From Paracoccaceae bacterium (lineage in GTDB: Bacteria > Pseudomonadota > Alphaproteobacteria > Rhodobacterales > Rhodobacteraceae), in contig JAMWZC010000001.1 in the NCBI GenBank assembly GCA_024304985.1, forward strand, positions 186,001-250,000: DNA of 64,000 nucleotides. The letters are read 5' to 3'. A model generated the notes under the pieces. It searched no databases. It was not told where the DNA came from and saw only the letters and a program-made list of their open reading frames with translations. A program made the position numbers and the translations under genes. Shown piece by piece: positions 34,797 through 42,229 of the stretch. Every line of letters begins with the position of its first letter. The first letter of the stretch is position 1.

Positions 34797-36137
34797 TCAG
34801 GCCAGCGGCAGAACCAATGTCGCCGACAGGCCCGGCCCGGCCTCTTCCAACTCCAGCACCCCGCCCGCCGCTTCCGCAATCTCGGCGGCGATGGCCAGCC
34901 CCAGCCCGGTGCCCGGCCCCGTCTCATCCGCCCGCACACCGCGCGCCATCATCGCCGCGCGCCGATCCGCAGGCAGACCCGGCCCGTCATCGCGCACCGT
35001 CATGCGCGCCTGCGCCCCCATGACGACGGCCCCCACCTCGACCCGTCCCGCCGCATGGCGTGCCGCATTCTCAGCCAGCGCGCCCAGGGCCTCGGACAGA
35101 TCCGCCGCGTCGATCGCCAGCAGCAGATCGTCCGGCACATCGACCTGCCACGCCAGACGCTGCCCGCCGGGGGTGCGTTGCAACACCGCCACCACCGAAC
35201 GCGCCACCGCCGCCGCCCCGGCACGGGCATTGCGGCTGTGCAAGGCAATCCGCGTGCGCGCCAATTCCCGGTCCACATGGGCACGCATGGTGGCCACGAC
35301 GACCTCGATCCCCTCGGCCGCCTGCGCCTGATCGCCCGTGCGCAACCGCGCCGCCTCACCCATCAGCGCCTGCAACGGGGTCTTGAGCCCATGCGCCAGA
35401 TCCCCTGCCCGCCCCCGTGCACGCTCCACATCCGCCTCGCGCGCGGTCAGAAGCGCATCCAGCTCCGCCGCCAAAGGCTGCACCTCCTGCGGCCAGTCCC
35501 CGCCCATCCGCCGCCGCCGCCCGTCGCGCAAGGCCGAGACCTCGGCCCCGACCCGCCGCAGCGGCTTGAGGCCCAGCGTCACCTGCGCCCATTGCGCCGC
35601 GATCAGCACCATCCCCAGCACTGCCAGATAGGGAAACATGTCCCGCAGAAACGCCCGCCGCGCCGCGCTTAATTCGGCCGTGTCCAGCGCCACGGCTGCC
35701 CGCGCCCGGCCCCCGCCCAGCGATGCCGGCAGGGTCACATGCTGTTCCAGCACCAGAACCTCCGCCCCCTCCGGCCCGATCAACAGATGGTTGTGCCGTG
35801 TCGCATCCGCCCCATCCTCCACCGGCAGGGCCAGTTCCACATCCCACAGCGAGCGTGACCGCAGCACCCTTCCATCCGCCGCAATCTGCCAGTAAAGCCC
35901 GCTATAGGGTTGCTCAAAGCGCGGATCGGCCGGGGGAAGAACCTGCGCCAGCGCGCCATCGACCCGCGTCAGCCCCGCCAGAACCCGGTCCAGTTGCACC
36001 GACAGATCCGCCAGCGCGCGGCGCTCCACATGGGTGCCGAACAGATGGGCCAGTCCCAGCGCCGCCAGACCCAGCGCCAGCACCACGGCCACCGCTCCGG
36101 CCACCATCAGACGCCAGCGCAGCGACAGCGCGGTCAC
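34797..36137 (-). CDS. Sensor histidine kinase (PhoQ/QseC-like)
   Basis: 446 aa from a GTG that overlaps the regulator's stop (GTGA). Membrane helix 1 about residues 11-31, a periplasmic sensor domain of about 135 residues, helix 2 about 168-190 and a HAMP-like linker. The phospho-acceptor H249 is in DLAHGLKTPLQ. The ATPase domain shows ALAENAARHA (N box), DDGPGLP (G1) and GTGLGLAIA (G2). It phosphorylates the response regulator of the same operon. Linkage to PepSY genes suggests that envelope stress, metal or pH is sensed. Confidence 0.9.
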   Translation of the reverse strand: MTALSLRWRLMVAGAVAVVLALGLAALGLAHLFGTHVERRALADLSVQLDRVLAGLTRVDGALAQVLPPADPRFEQPYSGLYWQIAADGRVLRSRSLWDVELALPVEDGADATRHNHLLIGPEGAEVLVLEQHVTLPASLGGGRARAAVALDTAELSAARRAFLRDMFPYLAVLGMVLIAAQWAQVTLGLKPLRRVGAEVSALRDGRRRRMGGDWPQEVQPLAAELDALLTAREADVERARGRAGDLAHGLKTPLQALMGEAARLRTGDQAQAAEGIEVVVATMRAHVDRELARTRIALHSRNARAGAAAVARSVVAVLQRTPGGQRLAWQVDVPDDLLLAIDAADLSEALGALAENAARHAAGRVEVGAVVMGAQARMTVRDDGPGLPADRRAAMMARGVRADETGPGTGLGLAIAAEIAEAAGGVLELEEAGPGLSATLVLPLA

Positions 36138-36799
36138 GGTGTCAGCCCCTCCAGCGCATAGCCGAAACCGCGACGGGTCTCGATCACCCCGGCCCCCAGC
36201 TTGCGCCTGAGCCGCGCAATCACCGCCTCCAGCGCATTGACCTCGCGCGCGTCATCGTCACCGTAAAGATGCTCCAGCAACTCGGTCGGCGCGATCACCC
36301 GGTCGCGGTGCAGCACCAGATAGGCCAGCAGCCGATATTCCTGCGCCGTCACCGCCACCGGCACCCCGCGCAGCGCCACGGTCATTCGGTTGGTGTCCAG
36401 CGTCAGGGGACCCGCCTCCTGCAAGGCGCCCCCCCGCCCGGCGGACCGGCGCACCAGCGCGCGGGCCCGCGCCACCAGTTCCTCCATCCGGAACGGTTTG
36501 GGCAGGTAATCATCGGCCCCGGCCTCGATCCCCTCGACCCGCTCCTGCCATGACCCGCGCGCCGTCAGGATCAGGACGGGCGTCTCGCATCCCGCCGCGC
36601 GCCAGCGTTTCAGCACGGACAAGCCGTCCATCCCCGGAAGGCCCAGATCCAGCACGATCAGGTCATAAGCTTCCGTATCGCCCAGAAACCACGCCTCCTG
36701 CCCGTCCGCGCAGGTCTCGGTCCGGAACCCCGCCGCATCCAGCGCGGCGGCCAGATCAGCGGCGATCCGCGGATCATCCTCGACAGCCAGCGCCCGCAT
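36134..36799 (-). CDS. OmpR-family response regulator
   Basis: 221 aa. Receiver domain with the acidic pocket D8-D9, phosphorylated D51 in LIVLDLGLPG, and Lys in YLPKPF. The winged-helix DNA-binding domain follows (LTAQEYRLLAYLVLH, LLEHLYGD, EAVIARLRRKL, FGYAL). The ATG overlaps the stop of the PepSY gene by one base (TGATG), so the three genes are translated as a coupled set. The direct and inverted CTGACAG repeats upstream of the operon are the likely binding sites. Confidence 0.9.
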   Translation of the reverse strand: MRALAVEDDPRIAADLAAALDAAGFRTETCADGQEAWFLGDTEAYDLIVLDLGLPGMDGLSVLKRWRAAGCETPVLILTARGSWQERVEGIEAGADDYLPKPFRMEELVARARALVRRSAGRGGALQEAGPLTLDTNRMTVALRGVPVAVTAQEYRLLAYLVLHRDRVIAPTELLEHLYGDDDAREVNALEAVIARLRRKLGAGVIETRRGFGYALEGLTP

Positions 36800-37119
36800 C
36801 AATCATCCTCATCGTCGAAATCGCGCTCGATGATCCGGCCCGAGGCCGCGTCGATCTCCAGCTCCAGCAAACGGCCATCCCGCGTCAGCAGGTCCAGCTC
36901 ATAGACCCAGCGGCCATCGTCGCGGTCCAGATCGACCTCGATCACCCGCCCGTCACTGTCGGCCCTGGCAATGTCCAGAATCCGTGACAGCGGCAGGATC
37001 TCGCCCCGCTCCAGCGCCTTGCGCGCGCGGTCATGATCCTCCCGGTCCGCCAGCACGGGGGCTGCGGTCAGCGCCAGCACGGGCACCAGAAACAGGATCA
37101 GAGGGGTCAGGCGTCTCAT
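36799..37119 (-). CDS. Periplasmic PepSY-domain protein
   Basis: 106 aa. Signal peptide about residues 1-24 (LTAAPVLA-DR). One PepSY domain: RARKALERGEILPLSRIL then GRVIEVDLDRDDGRWVYELDLL and RLLELEIDAASGRII. It ends in an acidic tail (DFDDEDD) that could bind cations. PepSY domains inhibit proteases or help sensing. As first gene of the operon it may feed the kinase with an envelope signal. Confidence 0.85.
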   Translation of the reverse strand: MRRLTPLILFLVPVLALTAAPVLADREDHDRARKALERGEILPLSRILDIARADSDGRVIEVDLDRDDGRWVYELDLLTRDGRLLELEIDAASGRIIERDFDDEDD

Positions 37120-37144
37120 GGTTCCATTCTCTATCCAATGCGAC

Positions 37145-37184
37145 CTGACAGCAAGCTGACAGCACCCGTCAGGCCCATGTCAGG
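37145..37184. promoter_or_regulatory. Four ordered repeats between divergent PepSY genes
   Basis: CTGACAG at 37145 and 37156 (11 bp apart) are followed by GTCAGG at 37168 and 37179 (also 11 bp apart, opposite orientation). One-turn spacing is typical of paired OmpR-family regulator half-sites. The block lies between two divergent genes, so one site cluster could control both. Confidence 0.55.
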
Positions 37185-37254
37185 CGACTCGGCGGATAAG
37201 GGCCCCATCCACCGCGGCGCTCTTGCCGCATCCCACCCAGACAGGAGACTGACC

Positions 37255-37554
37255 ATGACACGTATTCTTCCCCTTGCCGCTGCCCTGGCCCTGAGCGCGG
37301 GCCTTGTCACCGCCACGGCCCATGCCTCTGACAGCACCAGCCGCGCCTTCGGCACCATGCCGCCCCGCGCCGAATGGATGAAGGTCTCGGACCTTGTCCT
37401 CAAGTTCGAAGCCCAAGGCTACACCATCCACGAACTGGATACCGATGATGGTATCTACGAGATCGAAATGACCGATGCCAACGGCCTGCGGGTCGAGGCC
37501 TACCTGCACCCCGTCACCGGCGAGCCGCTCCAGCGTCAGCGCGACGACGACTGA
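37255..37554 (+). CDS. Periplasmic PepSY-domain protein, second copy
   Basis: 99 aa from the ATG at 37255 (CAGGAG upstream). Signal peptide about residues 1-23 (ATAHA-SD). A PepSY domain follows: MKVSDLVLKFEAQGY, IHELDTDDGIYEIEM and LRVEAYLHPVTGEPL. It diverges from the PepSY/regulator/kinase operon across the repeat block and is probably a member of the same regulon. It differs from the first PepSY protein in sequence, so it is not a recent duplicate. Confidence 0.85.
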   Translation: MTRILPLAAALALSAGLVTATAHASDSTSRAFGTMPPRAEWMKVSDLVLKFEAQGYTIHELDTDDGIYEIEMTDANGLRVEAYLHPVTGEPLQRQRDDD

Positions 37555-37565
37555 CCGACATGCAG

Positions 37566-37595
37566 GGTGACGCGGTCCAGCAGGGCCGCGTCACC
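37566..37595. terminator. Bidirectional terminator overlapping the lysR stop
   Basis: A 10-bp stem GGTGACGCGG/CCGCGTCACC with a 10-nt loop sits between the convergent PepSY and LysR genes. Its right arm contains the LysR stop codon. Confidence 0.55.
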
Positions 37596-38481
37596 CGGCC
37601 CGGCTGGCCGTGTCCAGCCAGTCGATCAGCGCCCGCAGCGCAGGCCCGACCGGGCGCATCTGCGGCCAGACCAGAAAATAGGTCCCTTCGACGGCCGTAT
37701 ACTCCGGCACCAAAGGCACCAGACGCCCGCGCGCGAATTCCGCCTGAGCCACACATTTCGGCAGCAAGGCCGCCCCGAACCCCAGCGCCGCCGCCTCGGC
37801 CAGCGGCGCGAACTGGTCGAACACCATCCCGCGCAGCGGTTGCGCCGCACAGCCCTGCCGCTCGAACCAGTCCTCCCAGCCCCCCGGACGGCTTTCCAGA
37901 TGCAGCAGCGGCAACGCCCGGATCGCCGCGGCTGCCATGAACCCGCCAGCGCACATCGCAGGGGCCGCCGCAGGAATCACCCGCTCCTGCGCCAGTTCCA
38001 GATAATCCACCCCCGGCCAGTCCCGCGCCCCGAAATGAATCGCCGCGTCAAAGCCCTCATGGTTGAAGTCAAAGGCCGCCACCCGTGTGCCCATATTCAC
38101 GATCAGCCCCGGATGCGCCTCGGCAAAGCCCTTCAGGCGCGGCGTCAGCCAATGCATCCCGAACGCCGGCAACACCGCCAGATTGAGGCTGCTGCGCGCC
38201 CCGCCCGCCCGGATGCGCAACCCGGCCCGCGCCAGAGTCTGCAACGTCTCGCGCACCGCCCGCGCATAGTCGATCCCCGCAGGCGTCAGGGCCAACCCCT
38301 TGCCCTCGCGGATGAACAGGGTCACGCCCAACTGCTCCTCCAGCACCTTCAACTGCCGACTGACCGCGGAATGGGTCAGCGACAGGTCCTCGGCCGCCGC
38401 CGTGGCCGTGCCCAACCGCTCCACCGCCTCCAGCGCCAGCAACGAGGGGATCGAGGGCAAAAACCGTCTTGGCGCGATCAT
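37591..38481 (-). CDS. LysR-family transcriptional regulator (GcvA-like)
   Basis: 296 aa from the ATG at 38481 (GGAG upstream). N-terminal helix-turn-helix with SLLALEAVERLGTATAAAEDL and LTHSAVSRQLKVLEEQLG. The C-terminal effector domain shows PAFGMHWLTPRLKGFAEAHP and GVDYLELAQERVIP, the GcvA-like pattern. It is divergent from the ALDH7 dehydrogenase gene by 110 bp and is its probable activator, with a lysine-derived or related metabolite as a reasonable effector guess. Confidence 0.85.
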   Translation of the reverse strand: MIAPRRFLPSIPSLLALEAVERLGTATAAAEDLSLTHSAVSRQLKVLEEQLGVTLFIREGKGLALTPAGIDYARAVRETLQTLARAGLRIRAGGARSSLNLAVLPAFGMHWLTPRLKGFAEAHPGLIVNMGTRVAAFDFNHEGFDAAIHFGARDWPGVDYLELAQERVIPAAAPAMCAGGFMAAAAIRALPLLHLESRPGGWEDWFERQGCAAQPLRGMVFDQFAPLAEAAALGFGAALLPKCVAQAEFARGRLVPLVPEYTAVEGTYFLVWPQMRPVGPALRALIDWLDTASRAG

Positions 38482-38591
38482 GTGCGTAAATCTCCAACCT
38501 GTTGACCAAATCATCACTTATCCTTGCGCTAGCAGAGCGATAGACTTGTGCAAACCGAAAACCACACGCGGCCCGCCGCCCGGAGAAGACC

Positions 38592-40094
38592 ATGACACAC
38601 ACCGCCACGCTCACCGCCGCCGGGCTGTCCCCCGCCGCGCTCACCGGGGGCGACCTCATCGTCCGCTCGCCCATCGACGGGGCGACGCTGGCTGAACTGC
38701 CCCAAACCACCGCCGCCGACATGCCCGCCGTCATCGCCCGCGCGCAATCGGCCTTCGCCGCATGGCGCAATGTCCCGCCCCCCCGGCGCGGCGAACTCAT
38801 CCGCCTCTGGGGCGAGGAGTTGCGCGCCGCCAAGGCCGAACTCGGCGCGCTGGTCACATTGGAAGTGGGCAAGATCACCTCCGAGGGGCTGGGCGAGGTG
38901 CAGGAGATGATCGACATCTGCGATTTCGCCGTCGGCCTCTCGCGCCAGCTTTACGGCCTGACCATCGCCTCCGAACGTCCCGGCCACCGCATGGCCGAGA
39001 CATGGCACCCCATCGGTCCCGTGGGCATCATCAGCGCCTTCAACTTCCCCGTCGCGGTCTATAGCTGGAACGCGGCGCTGGCCCTTGTCTGCGGGAATCC
39101 GGTGATCTGGAAACCCTCCGAGAAATCCCCCCTCACCGCCATGGCCACGCAACGCATCATGGAACGCGCGCTGGCCCGCTTCGGCGATGATGCGCCGGAG
39201 GGCCTGTGCCAACTGGTCATCGGCGGTGCCGATCTGGGCGCAGCCCTCGCCGCCGCGCCACAGGTGCCGGTCCTTTCCGCCACAGGCTCCACCCGCATGG
39301 GCGGCATCGTCGGCCCGCAAGTTCTGTCCCGCTGGGGCCGCCCCATTCTCGAGCTGGGCGGCAACAACGCGATGATCGTGGCCCCCTCCGCCGATCTCGA
39401 CATGGCCGTGCGCGCCATCGTCTTTGGCGCGGTCGGCACAGCGGGGCAACGCTGCACCTCGCTGCGCCGCCTGATCGTGCACCATTCCATCCATGCCGAT
39501 CTGGTGGACCGTCTGAAACGCGCCTATGCGACCCTGCCCATCGGCGACCCGCGCAAACCCGGCACGCTGATCGGCCCGCTGATCGACACGCCCGCCCGCG
39601 ACCGGATGCTGGCGCAACTGGACAAGGCAAGGGCCGAGGGCGGCACCGTCATCGGCGGCGATGCCGTGACCAAGGACGTGCCCGCCGACGGGGCCTATGT
39701 CAGCCCGGCTCTGGTGATCATGCCCGCCCAGACCGACACCGTGCGCACCGAAACCTTCGCGCCCATCCTTTACGTGATGGACTATGACGATCTCGATCAG
39801 GCGATTGCGATGCAGAACGATGTGCCGCAGGGCCTCTCCTCCTGCATCTTCACACTGGACCTGCGCGAGGCGGAAACCTTCCTCTCCGCCGCAGGCTCGG
39901 ATTGCGGCATCGCCAATGTGAATATCGGACCCTCCGGCGCGGAAATCGGCGGGGCCTTCGGCGGTGAAAAGGAAACCGGCGGCGGGCGCGAATCCGGCTC
40001 GGACGCATGGAAAGGCTACATGCGCCGCCAGACCAGCACGGTGAACTACTCCCGCCATCTGCCACTGGCGCAGGGCGTGCGCTTCGATCTCTGA
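38592..40094 (+). CDS. ALDH7-family (antiquitin-like) aldehyde dehydrogenase
   Basis: 500 aa. Catalytic Cys288 in GTAGQRCTS and general base Glu254 in LELGGNN; cofactor contacts in AFNFPVAVYSWN and WKPSEKSP. The GGNNAMIV and AGQRCTSLRR versions of the motifs are those of ALDH7 (alpha-aminoadipic semialdehyde dehydrogenase), which oxidises piperideine-6-carboxylate/aminoadipate semialdehyde with NAD in lysine catabolism. CGGAGAAG precedes the ATG. The LysR neighbour fits catabolic control. Confidence 0.85.
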   Translation: MTHTATLTAAGLSPAALTGGDLIVRSPIDGATLAELPQTTAADMPAVIARAQSAFAAWRNVPPPRRGELIRLWGEELRAAKAELGALVTLEVGKITSEGLGEVQEMIDICDFAVGLSRQLYGLTIASERPGHRMAETWHPIGPVGIISAFNFPVAVYSWNAALALVCGNPVIWKPSEKSPLTAMATQRIMERALARFGDDAPEGLCQLVIGGADLGAALAAAPQVPVLSATGSTRMGGIVGPQVLSRWGRPILELGGNNAMIVAPSADLDMAVRAIVFGAVGTAGQRCTSLRRLIVHHSIHADLVDRLKRAYATLPIGDPRKPGTLIGPLIDTPARDRMLAQLDKARAEGGTVIGGDAVTKDVPADGAYVSPALVIMPAQTDTVRTETFAPILYVMDYDDLDQAIAMQNDVPQGLSSCIFTLDLREAETFLSAAGSDCGIANVNIGPSGAEIGGAFGGEKETGGGRESGSDAWKGYMRRQTSTVNYSRHLPLAQGVRFDL

Positions 40095-40134
40095 CAGGGC
40101 TTGCCCCCGGTGGGGTGCCTGCTAGGCTGATCTG

Positions 40135-40440
40135 ATGGAACAACCGCAGACACCCCTTGATGCCACCGACCGCGTGGCCATCGGCCCCGATGGCTTCATC
40201 GTCCCCGCCGAAGTGCTGGGGGCCGCTTTCACCCTGCCCGCCGCCGATGTGCCCGTCCTGATGCGCGCAGGCACCATCACCAGCCGTCTGGAACAGGGGC
40301 AGGATGACGATGCGGGCACCTTCCGCCTCACCTTCTACCACGGCGCGCAGGCCCTGCGCCTGATCATCGACGCCGAAGGGCGCATCCTCAAACGCACCCG
40401 CTTTCCCGTGACGCGCAGGACTCCCCCCGCCCCGGCCTGA
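40135..40440 (+). CDS. Small protein, DUF6522-like
   Basis: 101 aa with no membrane segment. An N-terminal pattern IGPDGFIVPAEVLGAAF is followed by PVLMRAGTITSRLEQGQDDDAGTFRLTFYHGAQALRLI. It looks like the small beta-rich protein family DUF6522, often encoded near redox genes in Rhodobacteraceae. The family call is from memory of the pattern. It starts 40 bp after the dehydrogenase stop and may be co-transcribed. Confidence 0.55.
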   Translation: MEQPQTPLDATDRVAIGPDGFIVPAEVLGAAFTLPAADVPVLMRAGTITSRLEQGQDDDAGTFRLTFYHGAQALRLIIDAEGRILKRTRFPVTRRTPPAPA

Positions 40441-40528
40441 ACCGATGTCATCCGGCACCGCTTGCAGAACGCGCCCCGCATCGCTATCCGCAACCCATCC
40501 CATCCACGGCACCGCGAAAGGACAGCCC

Positions 40529-40873
40529 ATGATCGAACGTATCGGAACCGGCCCGCGCATGAGCGCGATCGTCAAGCACAACGGCACCATCTATCTGGCC
40601 GGTCAGGTCGGCGAAGGGGCTACCGTCGCCGAACAGACCGCCGACTGCCTGCGGCAAGTGGACGAATTGCTGGCACAAGCCGGCAGCGACAAGACCCATA
40701 TCCTGCAAACCATCATCTGGCTGTCCGATATGGCCGATTTCGCCGAGATGAACGCTGTCTGGGACGGCTGGGTCGCGCCGGGCCACACCCCCGCCCGCGC
40801 CACCGGCGAGGCGAAACTGGCCGCCCCCAAATACCGGGTCGAGATCATCGTGACTGCGGCGGAAAAGGCATAA
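40529..40873 (+). CDS. RidA/YjgF-family protein
   Basis: 114 aa from the ATG at 40529 (GAAAGGA upstream). Family marks are IYLAGQVGEGATVAEQTADCLRQVD, the DKTHILQTIIWLSDM segment and PARATGEAKL with the late VEI. The strand-helix order fits the trimeric RidA fold. Canonical RidA hydrolyses reactive enamine/imine intermediates, but this copy has KYRVEI where the archetype has a different loop, so its subgroup is uncertain. A strong terminator follows. Confidence 0.85.
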   Translation: MIERIGTGPRMSAIVKHNGTIYLAGQVGEGATVAEQTADCLRQVDELLAQAGSDKTHILQTIIWLSDMADFAEMNAVWDGWVAPGHTPARATGEAKLAAPKYRVEIIVTAAEKA

Positions 40874-40890
40874 TCCCGCCGATAACACAA

Positions 40891-40924
40891 CGGCCCGCAC
40901 CGCTTTTGCTTGCGGCGCGGGCCG
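40891..40924 (+). terminator. Terminator hairpin after ridA-like gene
   Basis: CGGCCCGC/GCGGGCCG continued by CCGC/GCGG with one mismatch and a T-rich 8-nt loop, beginning 17 nt after the stop. Confidence 0.6.
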
Positions 40925-41011
40925 ACGCTTCCTAGGTGACAGACAGGGACATTCCCCATCACCCCCGAGAACCGCGCAAAGCGGCCGGGATCACCGCAGG
41001 AGCAGACCACC

Positions 41012-41137
41012 ATGGCCCAGGCAGCCAAACCGCAGACCCAATCCCCCAAACCGACCCCGACCCCCGCGACGCCCGTGACCGCCCAACAGGCAACACCGCG
41101 CCCCGGATCGGTCTATACCGACTTCGCCAGCATCTGA
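41012..41137 (+). CDS. 41-residue Pro/Thr-rich small protein
   Basis: 41 aa, with Pro, Gln, Thr and Ala making up over half of it, ending in PGSVYTDFASI. The ATG has CAGGAG nine bases upstream, and the gene is flanked by a terminator and another gene, all of which favour a real product. It is too short for family assignment. It could instead be a leader or an unused frame. Confidence 0.4.
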   Translation: MAQAAKPQTQSPKPTPTPATPVTAQQATPRPGSVYTDFASI

Positions 41138-41197
41138 CAGCGATGACCCTGCGCGCGCAGGCGTGACAGGCGCGGTCCGCACTGGCACAGTCGCGGC

Positions 41198-41542
41198 ATG
41201 AGCACGCCTGTCACCACGATTCCGAATATCGGCCCCGCCTTCGCCCGCGATCTGGCGCGCGCTGGCATCAACTCGGCCGAGGACTTGCGCGCCCTTGGCC
41301 CCGACACCGCCTATGGCCGGATAATCGCCGCCGGGGTGCGCCCGCATTTCATCGGATATTACGTGCTGGTCATGGCCCTTCAGGGCCGCCCGTGGAACGA
41401 CTGCAAAGGCGCGGAAAAAGCCGCCCTGCGGGTGCGGTTCGATGCGCTCAAATCCACCCATGACGACGCGGACCTGCGCCATCTGGAAGCCGTGCTCGAC
41501 GCCATCGGCGTGGTCACACCGGAACGGCTGGCGCGGCGCTGA
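41198..41542 (+). CDS. TfoX C-terminal-domain protein
   Basis: 114 aa. The N-terminal 80 residues match the TfoX/Sxy C-terminal helix-hairpin domain: TIPNIGPAFARDLARAGINSAEDLRALG and YYVLVMALQGRPWNDC. The catalytic or regulatory N-terminal TfoX domain is missing, as in many free-standing alphaproteobacterial versions. No ribosome site is obvious. Role unknown. It shares a strong terminator with the convergent ndk. Confidence 0.75.
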   Translation: MSTPVTTIPNIGPAFARDLARAGINSAEDLRALGPDTAYGRIIAAGVRPHFIGYYVLVMALQGRPWNDCKGAEKAALRVRFDALKSTHDDADLRHLEAVLDAIGVVTPERLARR

Positions 41543-41543
41543 C

Positions 41544-41575
41544 AAAAAAAGGGGCGCATCGCTGCGCCCCTTTCT
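41544..41575. terminator. Bidirectional Rho-independent terminator
   Basis: GGGGCGCA/TGCGCCCC stem with a TCGC loop, seven A on the left and TTTCT on the right. It can stop transcription from both the TfoX-like gene and ndk. Confidence 0.85.
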
Positions 41576-41596
41576 CAACCGTCACAAGCTGAAAGA

Positions 41597-42019
41597 TCAG
41601 CCCACCAGTTCCAGACCCGAGAAGAAATACGCGATCTCTTCCGCCGCCGTTTCCGGCGCGTCCGACCCGTGGACCGAGTTCTCGCCGATCGACAGCGCGA
41701 ATTCCTTGCGGATCGTGCCCTCAGCCGCCTCGGCGGGGTTCGTCGCGCCCATCACTTCGCGGTTCTTCAGAACGGCGTTCTCGCCTTCCAGAACCTGCAC
41801 GACGATCGGCTCGGACGCCATGAACTCGCACAGTTCGTCATAGAAGGGACGCTCCTTGTGCACCGCATAGAACACCCCGGCCTGCGCCTTGGTCAGGTGG
41901 ATCCGCTTCTGCGCCACGATCCGCAGGCCAGCGGCCTCGAATTTGGCGTTGATGGCGCCGGTCAGGTTGCGCTTGGTGGCGTCGGGTTTGATGATCGAAA
42001 AGGTGCGCTGAATGGCCAT
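41597..42019 (-). CDS. ndk: Nucleoside diphosphate kinase
   Basis: 140 aa, full length for the family. It transfers phosphate from ATP to nucleoside diphosphates through a phospho-histidine. The active-site His lies in [21 protein letters not shown] (NxxHGSD motif), and [10 protein letters not shown] with the ATP-binding Lys is at the N-terminus. The ATG at 42019 has AGAAAGAG upstream. Its leader and first 15 codons are duplicated in inverted orientation at 42141-42229. Confidence 0.95.
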   Translation of the reverse strand: MAIQRTFSIIKPDATKRNLTGAINAKFEAAGLRIVAQKRIHLTKAQAGVFYAVHKERPFYDELCEFMASEPIVVQVLEGENAVLKNREVMGATNPAEAAEGTIRKEFALSIGENSVHGSDAPETAAEEIAYFFSGLELVG

Positions 42020-42062
42020 GTCGTTGCTCTTTCTGTCTGCAAGGATGCCGGGCCCCATGCCC
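41974..42062 (-). repeat. 89-bp inverted repeat, ndk-side arm
   Basis: A perfect 89-base match, reverse complemented, to 42141-42229. It contains the ndk leader, ribosome site, start codon and first 15 codons. The two arms are separated by 78 bp. Confidence 0.95.
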
Positions 42063-42140
42063 CGCACCCGATGAAATCGCCGCGCTCCTATCATGGCCCC
42101 CCACGCTTGAAAAGGCGTGATTGACCCCGCCCGCGGCTTC

Positions 42141-42229
42141 GGGCATGGGGCCCGGCATCCTTGCAGACAGAAAGAGCAACGACATGGCCATTCAGCGCAC
42201 CTTTTCGATCATCAAACCCGACGCCACCA
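42141..42229 (+). repeat. 89-bp inverted repeat, ABC-F-side arm
   Basis: An identical copy of the ndk leader and 5' coding region, placed so that its start codon opens the ABC-F frame. Homology ends after the Thr15 codon at GCCACCA, where the ABC-F sequence continues in frame. Confidence 0.95.

Noticed and set aside
42121-42183. A TTG start giving the ABC-F protein 21 more residues.
   Set aside because: The extension is untranslated ndk leader sequence on the other arm. The ndk ribosome site and ATG are reproduced exactly at 42184.
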